Shown piece after piece: positions 34,863-43,280 of a DNA stretch of 64,000 nucleotides. The position numbers and the translations under genes are program-made. Source of the stretch: Planococcus wigleyi (GTDB taxonomy: Bacteria > Bacillota > Bacilli > Bacillales_A > Planococcaceae); NCBI RefSeq assembly GCF_014836985.1, contig NZ_JACSPU010000002.1:186001-250000 (forward strand), given 5' to 3'. The first letter of the stretch is position 1; every line of letters starts with the position of its first letter. Under the pieces are notes generated by a model that saw only the letters and a program-made list of their open reading frames with translations, searched no databases and was not told the DNA's origin.

Positions 34863-35348
34863 ATGAAATTCAAGCAGTTAGCTCTGGCCGTGGGTATCCT
34901 GCTGGTACTCGCAGCATGCTCAGAAGAAAAAGCGGCAAAACCCGCTGATCCTGTCATGGAAAGCAGAAAGGATGTGGAAGAAGCACTTCCAATCCTTGAC
35001 GTAACGATAGATGGAAGGGAGCAACCGACTATCCGGGGCGGCTATAGCTGGAGCTTCTTTGACGAGAAGGACAATGCGTCGGCAACAATCGAAGCGGAAT
35101 CCCTTTCGCCTTTGGAGTTGGCCGAGAACCAGAAAGCGCCGAAAGTGAATGGCGAAACGACGATCGATCTCCATTTCAACAAGCAACCGGACAGCTGCTA
35201 TGTGCAAATCTGGGATTCGGAAGGCGTTGCCAGGGGACCTTTTGATGACATCGTGCTTGGGGAGTCCAGCGGGAAAATGGTGTATCAGATTATTGCGGAG
35301 TGGGAACAGGGGACGGCTACATATATTTTCTCGCTGACGCTTGAATAG
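34863..35348 (+). CDS. Predicted lipoprotein, unknown function
   Basis: This 161-residue protein has a clear lipoprotein signal (MKFKQLALAVGILLVLAAC, lipobox LAAC with Cys19). A soluble domain rich in beta-like segments follows (IRGGYSWSFFDEKDNAS, VNGETTIDLHFNKQPDSCYVQIWD). It is probably exposed on the outer face of the membrane. No family recognised. GAAGGGGGC is the RBS. Single gene. Confidence 0.75.
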   Translation: MKFKQLALAVGILLVLAACSEEKAAKPADPVMESRKDVEEALPILDVTIDGREQPTIRGGYSWSFFDEKDNASATIEAESLSPLELAENQKAPKVNGETTIDLHFNKQPDSCYVQIWDSEGVARGPFDDIVLGESSGKMVYQIIAEWEQGTATYIFSLTLE

Positions 35349-35579
35349 CAGATGTTCTCACGGACATACCGGGTTTCTGTAGAGAGGATAAGCTGTCAGA
35401 AAATTTACATTCTGAAAGGGCAGGCTGTGATAAACTGGAATAGGGAGAGGGATATTCACCTGAGATAAAACCGGGACTCAAACTGAGCCAGCAGAATAAA
35501 TTCTCTGTGCGGCAAGCAATCGAAGATTGAATTCAACAAAGGCAGGCATCATGAAACAAGCGAAAAGGGGTTGGGACGG

Positions 35580-36029
35580 ATGGGCGAAAACGAAGACTTG
35601 TTCAGCAGAAAACCGAAAGAAGAACGCAGATTAGGGGAACCGACCGGGGCGTTTAAAGGCGCAGCCTGGGGCTCATTGCTGATCGGGGTATCGGCATATT
35701 TGATCGGACTGTACAATGCGCTGATGGAATTGAATGAAAAAGGCTATTATATTACTTTACTAATTCTTGGGCTTTATGCCGCAGTCTCCCTTCAAAAAGC
35801 AGTCCGCGACCGCGACGAAGGAATCCGGGTCACCAACCTGTATTTCGGCATCAGCTGGTTTGCACTGATTGCCGCGATAGCGCTTATGGCAATCGGTCTG
35901 TTCAATGCCGGAAGCATCACCTTAAGCGAGAAAGGCTTTTACGGCATCTCGTTCGTCTTGAGTTTGTTCGCAGTTGTTACTGTGCAGAAGAATGTAAGGG
36001 ATACGGAAGAGGCGAATCAGGATAAGTAA
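35580..36029 (+). CDS. YiaA/YiaB two-helix-domain membrane protein
   Basis: This 149-residue protein contains two copies of the YiaAB two-helix unit (GLYNALMELNEKGYYITLLILGLYAAVSLQKAVRDR and GLFNAGSITLSEKGFYGISFVLSLFAVVTVQKNVRD). It has four membrane spans after a hydrophilic start. Function of the family is unknown. The ATG at 35580 is nine bases after AAAAGGGG; an in-frame TTG at 35571 is less likely. The 230 bases upstream show no recognisable element. Confidence 0.82.
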   Translation: MGENEDLFSRKPKEERRLGEPTGAFKGAAWGSLLIGVSAYLIGLYNALMELNEKGYYITLLILGLYAAVSLQKAVRDRDEGIRVTNLYFGISWFALIAAIALMAIGLFNAGSITLSEKGFYGISFVLSLFAVVTVQKNVRDTEEANQDK

Positions 36030-36069
36030 ATTGTTATTCAGAAGGACGTCTTAGTAAAAGAAAAAAGCG

Positions 36070-36105
36070 GAAAACACCTGACTTTTTTGAGTCAGGTGTT
36101 TTTTG
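36070..36105. terminator. Bidirectional terminator
   Basis: AAAACACCTGAC / GTCAGGTGTTTTTT lies between the YiaAB gene and the decayed ABC exporter. Confidence 0.8.
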
Positions 36106-36112
36106 TGAGGAT

Positions 36113-37117
36113 TTAAGTTTCCAGTGTCAACACGCCGTCTTCCGTGCGGTAGACTTTATCGCAAAACTCAAGTATACGCTCATCATGTGTCACCATAATG
36201 GCTGCTTTGTTGCGGTCTTTCACTTCTTTTCGGATTTGTTTAACGACTTCAAAAGCACGGTTCGAGTCTAAGCTTGCTGTAGGTTCATCCGCTAGAATGA
36301 TGTTGGAATTGTTGACGAACACAGGGGCAACCGCAACGCCCTGACGTTCCCTCCTGGATAACATGGAGCCCAGAACAGAAACAATCAATAGAATCCCATC
36401 ATAAATCAAGACCATTTTAAAGTCCAGATTGAACGGCATGCCTGCTGGGAAGAGCAGCGCCGTCAAATAGGTCAATGCGATACCGGCAATGATGCTGACC
36501 AATGACAACACAAGAACACGGCAATGATAACGGCTGAGATGACGAACAAGAAAGTAAGCATTATGTAGATTGTCGCGTTTTCTTCTTTATAGCCCGGCAT
36601 ACCCCATCACGGCTTCTGATTTCATGAACGTTTCGATTGCATCGTAATTGCTGTTGGTTTGATTTCCGTCAATTGAGTCGCCCTGAAGCGCAATGATCGT
36701 TATGGAATTTTCAAGGCCATTGTCAGACCTGGGTGCGGCAAATGCATACGACTGCCAAGTTTCAAGATTTCCAAAGACAGTCGGCAAATGGTTGAACGTT
36801 TCGTCTTCTGTGAAGCCGATGACTTCGAGTTTGATATCGTAGCCTTTTTCATGTAAGTATTCATCAATTATAACACTGAATGAATCGTTGGCATCAAGCT
36901 GCCGGCCTTCTACAACTTCCGGCTCGATAAACTTGCCGGGTTCGATACGATAAAAGTGACGTCATTTTTTCTTTCGAATCTGAAACGACTTCGTTTTGGA
37001 CAATGATTGTAGATTGTCCAAACTTCGCAGCGTTGTTGACACCGTAGTTGCCTTCGATATCATCCGCAATCGTGCCCGTCAATTTCGTTTTCATCAACGC
37101 TGCTTCAGAGTCTTCTA
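36113..37117 (-). pseudogene. Decayed HrtBA-type ABC exporter (permease plus ATPase)
   Basis: On the minus strand, permease pieces (TGTIADDIEGNYGVNNAAKFG, then FIEPEVVEGRQLDANDSF...LEVIGFTEDETFNHLPTVFGN) are broken by frameshifts and stops. They continue as FtsX-like spans (LSLVSIIAGIALTYLTALLFPAGMPF) and then join directly to the C-terminal third of an ATPase (FVNNSNIILADEPTASLDS, IMVTHDERILEF). The N-terminus of the permease, the junction of the two genes and the ATPase Walker A are all missing. The intact form would resemble heme-efflux HrtB-HrtA. The break at about 37117 coincides with the start of the AT-rich defence island. Confidence 0.8.
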
Positions 37118-37234
37118 GAAAATATAAAAGGTTCTTAAAAAGGATACAGAAAGAAAAGGTTGACTAATTTTGGTTAAGGTTAAATAAAGAAAAGTTTATT
37201 ATTAGAATATAATGTAAATTAAGACCTCATATTG

Positions 37235-37240
37235 TATAAT
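37235..37240 (+). promoter_or_regulatory. Candidate -10 box upstream of the DISARM-like operon
   Basis: A perfect TATAAT in very AT-rich sequence lies 75 bases before the first gene of the operon. No good -35 is seen at the right distance, so this is weak support. Confidence 0.3.
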
Positions 37241-37314
37241 TATTAAAACAATTTATTTTATGATAAATTTTTGTAAAGTTTATTTGTAGTTTAGATAGAT
37301 GGAAGGTGAGATTT

Positions 37315-38274
37315 ATGAGGGATATAAGTAAATGGACATATAAATGTAATAGTGAATATTTAGCTTTAGAAGAGTGGATGTTATTTGCTATGGGAATTGG
37401 TGGGTATATTCGTGACTACTCAAAAAAAAATAAGAGTGAAATACACATTTACTTATCATTACCGAACAGTTTATTATTCTCTTACTTTATTGCAACAGGT
37501 ATTTTTAATGAAAAAATGTCTGAAGAAGTAACAGATGAAACTATATTAAATTATTTTAAAAAGCTAACACATGGTGATCAAATTTATTATTTTGATAACG
37601 AGGAGTGGAAACGCTGTTCAGTGATTAATCTTATCCAAGGGAAGACGAGAGAAGATTCTTGGCATTTACTAATTCGTAATCATAAGCAGATTGCTCATTA
37701 CATTCCTTTGAGCCAGTGGAAAGAAAAAATTATTATCTCAGGGAATAGAACATCTGAAATAAAAAATGCACTAGTAATTAAAGATTTTAAACGTGCAAGT
37801 ACAGGAAATCTACAATATGTATATCCAGAAAAATCTTTACAGTCACATGAGCTTCTGAATGAAGTATGTGTAAATATTGCTGGTACTAAGTCAGAGTTTC
37901 TTATGTATTCAAATGCTATTTCACTGAAGATTAATCAGAAGGAATTCACCTTCGCGGACTTCTTATATGATGGAAGTTCAAGTGAATTTAAGAACATTAA
38001 ATGGATTTCTAAAGTTCCTGTATTAGAAGGAGAAATAACAATGTTTTTAAATGCCTCGAAAGGAATTTCTGACATGCATTACTATAAAAAAACCTCAAGA
38101 ATCTTTTTGGATGACAGACATGATAATAGAGAGAAGTCCGAGTTACTACGAATGTCGATTGAACAAGAACTGATTCAAGGGAATTTGGAAATCATCACAT
38201 CTTTCTTGATAGAGGAATTGAAAAAAAAATCAATAAAAGTTCCTCAGGGGGTGGAGATTCTTGCGTGGAAATAG
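37315..38274 (+). CDS. DISARM-like operon protein, possible N-terminal part of a split DrmE
   Basis: This 319-residue protein is very AT-rich in its coding sequence, with no domain that I recognise. RBS GGAAGGTGAG precedes the ATG at 37315. It has no membrane span and no signal peptide. It overlaps the next gene by 14 bases in a different phase. Together the two make about 820 residues at the position where class 2 DISARM has drmE. So it is either the first half of a drmE divided into two translationally coupled genes, or a separate subunit. Confidence 0.6.
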   Translation: MRDISKWTYKCNSEYLALEEWMLFAMGIGGYIRDYSKKNKSEIHIYLSLPNSLLFSYFIATGIFNEKMSEEVTDETILNYFKKLTHGDQIYYFDNEEWKRCSVINLIQGKTREDSWHLLIRNHKQIAHYIPLSQWKEKIIISGNRTSEIKNALVIKDFKRASTGNLQYVYPEKSLQSHELLNEVCVNIAGTKSEFLMYSNAISLKINQKEFTFADFLYDGSSSEFKNIKWISKVPVLEGEITMFLNASKGISDMHYYKKTSRIFLDDRHDNREKSELLRMSIEQELIQGNLEIITSFLIEELKKKSIKVPQGVEILAWK

Positions 38275-39766
38275 AAAAGTAAACTTAGAAATGGTGAATT
38301 CTCATTTTAACTTGCCTAAGAGTATTCATTTTTTGTACGCGGATAGCCATGATTTAGAAAAACTTTATAGCTTATGTAAAGAGTTCTCTAAAGAAATCTG
38401 GAAAAGTTATGAGCATGAAGTATATTTGAAAGAAACTTTTAGTGAATTAAGAAGAACTATTAATCGTTTTTTTACTTCGATTGAAAATTACAGCGTTACA
38501 ATAAGCAGGCATTTGAAGGACGTATTAAATTTATTGAAGAGTTTAAAAAGCGGATACCCTATTATATTTGAGAATTATTGTATTCCATTAGCGGCCTCTT
38601 TAAAAAAGATTCAAGAAGATTATGGAGAAATTAATTTTTTGCAGAATTCTATTAGAGAAAAAATAGCAACTCAGATTAATGGAAATACATATATTTTGAC
38701 TAGGTTCCAAAACGGCATTGATCATATTTTGATAAACGGATATGAAGTGCCGGTATTAAGGGCCAATGATTTTATTAACAAGAATATTTTTGCTGATAAT
38801 ATTATATTTATTGGATCACCATATAACTTTGAAGAAAAGTTTTCTACTCTATTTTTTGCTAAAACCATCTATTTTATAAATTATAAAATGTTCGAGAATC
38901 AGTTGAGGGTAAAGAGTAACTTTAATAATTTAGGCATAAACGCTACATATAATAGCATTTATGAAAATGTAAGCATCAATAAGGGACTATTAGGAGAAAA
39001 AATGGAATTTGGCATTGATATAATTACAGAAGTTCTTGATGAAGACGAAGTATTGAAAGATTATAGAATGAACAATAAAGTGATAAATGAAATTGATAAA
39101 ATAGAAACTCGTGTAATATTCTTAGCGAATAAATGCTATATTTTTGTACCCGTTTTATCAAAGATAAGGAAATTAGACAAAGTAACAGGCGAGTTTTTCT
39201 CTGCCGAATTAAAATCAATAGAAAATGACGACTTATTGTTATTCAGAAATAATAGTTCGGTTGATTTAATAGTAGAAGTTGCTAATGTGATAATGGGAGA
39301 AAAAGCTTCCATATATAGAAAGTACCAAAATATCTGGAAAAAGACTTTAAGGGGCTATATAAAGAAATATGGAGCGAAGAAGTTTGCATTGTATTTAAGA
39401 AATAGAGGTATACCGACTGCAAATGAAGTGAATCTGAGGAACTGGATTTCACCTGAAAATATTGCTCCCAATCACCTTGTAGAGCTGCTCACAATATTTC
39501 AATATAGTCCAGAACGTATTGAAAAAATAGTAATTTCAACAAAAAAAATAAAGTCTGCTCATTTAAGAGCGGGAATATATATTTCTAAGAAACTACTTGA
39601 AGAGTTAAACGAAGATTTATTGGAAGGCTTAGAAGATGAGGGCTATGTCACTTTCTCTTCTGAATTGTTCAAGGGAGCTTCATTTAATATAGAAATTGTA
39701 AAAAATATTAGTGAAAAAGTGATGGTCATTGATAGAAAAGATGTTCTTAAGATTTTTAGGGGGTAA
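38261..39766 (+). CDS. drmE: DrmE-like DISARM component
   Basis: The 501-residue product starts with TTG, with GGTGGAG four bases upstream and a 14-base overlap with the preceding gene. The middle (DNIIFIGSPYNFEEKFSTLFFAKTIYFINYKMFENQ) has the alternating pattern of an alpha/beta RecA-like fold without a Walker A. The C-terminal part (WKKTLRGYIKKYGAKKFALYLRNRGIPTANEVNLRNWISPENIAPNHL) looks like the helix-turn-helix end of DrmE-type proteins. Placement directly before drmA and drmB supports this. The name is tentative. Confidence 0.55.
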   Translation: MRGNRKVNLEMVNSHFNLPKSIHFLYADSHDLEKLYSLCKEFSKEIWKSYEHEVYLKETFSELRRTINRFFTSIENYSVTISRHLKDVLNLLKSLKSGYPIIFENYCIPLAASLKKIQEDYGEINFLQNSIREKIATQINGNTYILTRFQNGIDHILINGYEVPVLRANDFINKNIFADNIIFIGSPYNFEEKFSTLFFAKTIYFINYKMFENQLRVKSNFNNLGINATYNSIYENVSINKGLLGEKMEFGIDIITEVLDEDEVLKDYRMNNKVINEIDKIETRVIFLANKCYIFVPVLSKIRKLDKVTGEFFSAELKSIENDDLLLFRNNSSVDLIVEVANVIMGEKASIYRKYQNIWKKTLRGYIKKYGAKKFALYLRNRGIPTANEVNLRNWISPENIAPNHLVELLTIFQYSPERIEKIVISTKKIKSAHLRAGIYISKKLLEELNEDLLEGLEDEGYVTFSSELFKGASFNIEIVKNISEKVMVIDRKDVLKIFRG

Positions 39767-39770
39767 TTTT

Positions 39771-42700
39771 ATGGGAGTTACAATGAAGAATGCTTTAGTC
39801 AATCGTGAAAAACTAATTAATGCAGTGAAAGTTGAAATAATTGGTCCTAGCGAAGTACATGAGAATTCAACTCAATTCCATCCACATGAAGAAATAGTTC
39901 TTAGTTATGATGAATCCCAAAAAAACTATTATTGGAATCACTGTGGAATAAAAGAGGAAGTGCTCCAAACAGATTTTCCTTCACGAAGGTATTCTGCAGG
40001 TATGCTTTATCCGATGAAGTCTATCCAAGCTGAACTTGTGAAGCTTGATCGTGTTTCGCCTTTAGAAAATGAAGAAAAGATAACGCTCAACGAAAACCTA
40101 GTAGAGAAGGATGAAAAGTATCTAGATAGCGATGCTACAACTGAGACGAAAGCAGTCTCGGAAAGTGATTTTTTACCTACCTCGCTAGGACTGACAAGCA
40201 GAGTTTCCAAAGAAACAAAGCAAATGAAAGTAAAATTTACAGGTGGCATATATAACAGCCATCGAGTTCAAATTGGAGATAAAAAATTCTTTAAAAATTG
40301 GTGGTTGAGAGAGACGATATCGGGTGAGTACACAATAGATTTTACAGAGCGGGATAGTGATTTTAAAGTATCGGAACCATTATTGATTTATAATTTATCG
40401 AGTGAGAAAATCGATAAAATAAATCTAACGATTGATGTGAAATGTAGAGTTTCAAGGGGCGAAAAGCTTGTTACTGTTTATATAACAAATAGAACAAATA
40501 CAAGAAAAGAAAAAGGACAAGCTGATGAGGTAACAGTATTTCAATCGGAAATTAAAATTGAGTTGTTAGATGACACCTTTTTTCTGAACTATCCTAAACA
40601 TTACCAAAGAAGTCTTCCAATGAATGAGAACCAAAAAAAAGATGAGCTATTGTATCGAAACAAAATTAATTATGCATTTGGACATGGATGTGCAGCACAA
40701 TGGAATAATAATCTAAAAGATATTAAAGAAATAAAGACAACATTTCTTCCTACCTACGAAACAACCAGCATGACCCCAGACGTCAAGCTTAGTGTGCAAG
40801 GAGAAGAAAAACCACTTGAAATTAAGATGATTGATTTAGCGACTGCAAGTAACTTCGAAGAAATTAAAGGTACACTTGAACCATTAATTGAAGGATATCG
40901 CTCTTGGATTGAATATCAAAAAGATAATGAAGTGCCATCATTACCAAAAAACTTAAGAAAAGTAGCTTCTGATAATTTGGATTTATGCGAAGAGAGTCTT
41001 GAAAGAATGATAAGGGGACTTGATTACTTGCAGGATGAAAAAGTCCGTAGCGGATTTATACTTGCTAATAAAGCTATGTTGCTTCAACAAGTAAATGGAA
41101 AAAAGTTGAGAACACCTTATTTGACGTCTTTGTCTCTAGACTATGATATTACGCTAAAAGAAACTGTAAGTACTATTCAGGATTTAATGGATAGCAAAAA
41201 TAAATGGAGAGCATTTCAAATGGCATTTTTCTTGATGTCTATTGAATCCATAGTCAATGAAAAATCGGAAGAAAGAGAGATAGTTGATTTGATTTGGTTT
41301 CCTACAGGAGGAGGGAAAACTGAAGCCTATTTGGCTGTTGCCGCATTTCAAATGTTTTACCGAAGACTTATAGATTCAAGTGATGCCGGTGTTGATGTAA
41401 TTATGCGATATACTCTACGCCTGCTTACTACAGATCAATTTCAAAGGTCGTCAAGATTAATCTGTGCGATGGAGTACCTGCGGGAAGTAGAAGATATACC
41501 ATTGGGGGACACCCCCTTTTCTATTGGAATGTGGGTTGGTAACAAGACTTCTCCTAATTCTAATAAAGAAGCAATAAGTCAAATGACTGAAATGAATCGT
41601 GGTAAACGAACAGAAGGATTTTTATTAAATCGGTGTCCATGGTGTGGGAGTGTTCTAGGGAAAGTGAAGGCTAAAGGTGCAAAACCTAATTCTAAATCAA
41701 TTCTTTTTGGTTTTAGATCAGAAGAACAGAGATTAGTAGCTTATTGTCCTGATTCTAGTTGTCACTTTCACAAAGAAATTCCGGTTTATTTTGTAGATGA
41801 AACAATTTATCAAAAACGTCCAACATTTTTAATCGGTACAATTGATAAGTTCGTTCAGTTAGCTTGGAATCCCAATGTGCGTTCTTTATTTGGATTAGAT
41901 TTAGATGGTAATCAAAAGGTCAGCCCGCCAAATCTTATTATTCAAGATGAATTACATTTAATTTCGGGGCCCCTTGGTACTCTATCGGGATTGTTTGAAT
42001 CCGTGATAGAAGAACTTTGTACTAAATTTTCAAATGGAAAATTCATAAAACCGAAAATCATATCTGCAACTGCGACTATTAAAGAATTTCAACAGCAAGC
42101 AAAAGATTTATTTGCCAGAGAAGAAGCGAGGATTTTTCCAAGTCCAGGATTAGATATAGACGATTCTTTTTTTGCGAAAGTAGCGGTGGATAAAATAACG
42201 CAATTACCACTTCCGGGTCGGAAATATGTAGGGATTTTCACTTCAAATGTTGGTTTAATGATGTCGGAAGTCCAAACTTTTTCAGCAATATTGCAGGAAG
42301 CTAATCGATGGCCAAAAGACGAATGCGACCCTTACTGGACCCTTTTAGCGTTTTATAATAGTCTAAGAGATTTGGGCGCAGGTATTAATCTTTGTAACAT
42401 GGATATACCTACCTATATGAAATCGATAGCTCGGCGAGAAAACTATGTAGAGAATCGATATATTAAAGAACCATTGGAATTAACTTCCCGGATGCAAAGT
42501 CATGAAATCGCACAAACGATTGATAATTTAAAAGAAGAGTTTGATATAAAAAGTAAGGTGAAGCCATTAGATGTTTGCTTAGCTTCAAATATTATTGAAG
42601 TCGGGGTAGATATAGATCGTTTATCGGTAATGGCAGTAGTGGGACAACCAAAAACGACGGCCCAGTATATTCAAGTTACAGGACGCGTAGGGCGTAGATG

Positions 42701-43280
42701 GGAAGAAAGACCAGGTGTTATATTTACCATCTATTCAAATCGCAACTCACGAGATAAGTCTCATTTTGAACATTTTATAGAGTATCATCAACGGCTATAT
42801 GCACAAGTGGAAACAACTAGCGTTACTCCATTTTCTGATGCCAGTCTTGAAAGAGGACTAAGTGCAGTTGTCATTTCATTTATTCGTCAGCGCTTCTCGA
42901 AATTTATTGCCAGTACTCCTGATTCTCAAGAGTTTGCTAAGCTGAAAGAAACACGTGAATACAAGCATTTTAAACAAAGTATGGTCAATAGATTAAAATT
43001 GATAGATATTGAACAAGCGGAGGAATTTAAATCTATTTTTAAAAGAATCGAAGATACCTTATTGAGTGGAAACTTTACTTCTTGGAAAATAGAAGAAGGT
43101 AAACAAGGATTGATGTATATGAGTGGTGATCCAGTGGCCAAAGTAAATAATCCAAATGCGCTAGCGGTAATTAATTCATTAAGAAGTGTTGACGCAGAAA
43201 GTAGAGGGAAAATTAATTCAAATATAGTAAATCAAGTTTCAAGTGAGTCCGATGACGATTGGGGAGATTTTGGTTTATGA
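39771..43280 (+). CDS. drmA: DISARM helicase DrmA
   Basis: This large SF2-type helicase is about 1,169 residues long. Walker A PTGGGKT is at 511-517, with the Walker B variant DELH at 726-729, SATAT, and motifs V/VI VGVDIDRLSVMAVVGQPKTTAQYIQVTGRVGR ending at 975. A zinc-ribbon insert (RCPWCG ... YCPDSSC) lies between motif I and II. The ~500 residues before the helicase core are the usual DrmA N-terminal region. Start at 39771 follows AGGGGG. It ends in an ATGA overlap with drmB. With DrmB it forms the DNA-engaging core of the DISARM anti-phage system. Confidence 0.88.
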   Translation: MGVTMKNALVNREKLINAVKVEIIGPSEVHENSTQFHPHEEIVLSYDESQKNYYWNHCGIKEEVLQTDFPSRRYSAGMLYPMKSIQAELVKLDRVSPLENEEKITLNENLVEKDEKYLDSDATTETKAVSESDFLPTSLGLTSRVSKETKQMKVKFTGGIYNSHRVQIGDKKFFKNWWLRETISGEYTIDFTERDSDFKVSEPLLIYNLSSEKIDKINLTIDVKCRVSRGEKLVTVYITNRTNTRKEKGQADEVTVFQSEIKIELLDDTFFLNYPKHYQRSLPMNENQKKDELLYRNKINYAFGHGCAAQWNNNLKDIKEIKTTFLPTYETTSMTPDVKLSVQGEEKPLEIKMIDLATASNFEEIKGTLEPLIEGYRSWIEYQKDNEVPSLPKNLRKVASDNLDLCEESLERMIRGLDYLQDEKVRSGFILANKAMLLQQVNGKKLRTPYLTSLSLDYDITLKETVSTIQDLMDSKNKWRAFQMAFFLMSIESIVNEKSEEREIVDLIWFPTGGGKTEAYLAVAAFQMFYRRLIDSSDAGVDVIMRYTLRLLTTDQFQRSSRLICAMEYLREVEDIPLGDTPFSIGMWVGNKTSPNSNKEAISQMTEMNRGKRTEGFLLNRCPWCGSVLGKVKAKGAKPNSKSILFGFRSEEQRLVAYCPDSSCHFHKEIPVYFVDETIYQKRPTFLIGTIDKFVQLAWNPNVRSLFGLDLDGNQKVSPPNLIIQDELHLISGPLGTLSGLFESVIEELCTKFSNGKFIKPKIISATATIKEFQQQAKDLFAREEARIFPSPGLDIDDSFFAKVAVDKITQLPLPGRKYVGIFTSNVGLMMSEVQTFSAILQEANRWPKDECDPYWTLLAFYNSLRDLGAGINLCNMDIPTYMKSIARRENYVENRYIKEPLELTSRMQSHEIAQTIDNLKEEFDIKSKVKPLDVCLASNIIEVGVDIDRLSVMAVVGQPKTTAQYIQVTGRVGRRWEERPGVIFTIYSNRNSRDKSHFEHFIEYHQRLYAQVETTSVTPFSDASLERGLSAVVISFIRQRFSKFIASTPDSQEFAKLKETREYKHFKQSMVNRLKLIDIEQAEEFKSIFKRIEDTLLSGNFTSWKIEEGKQGLMYMSGDPVAKVNNPNALAVINSLRSVDAESRGKINSNIVNQVSSESDDDWGDFGL

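Noticed and set aside
36113-37117. A functional MacB-type exporter
   Set aside because: Permease and ATPase are truncated, frameshifted and fused, and the Walker A motif is absent.
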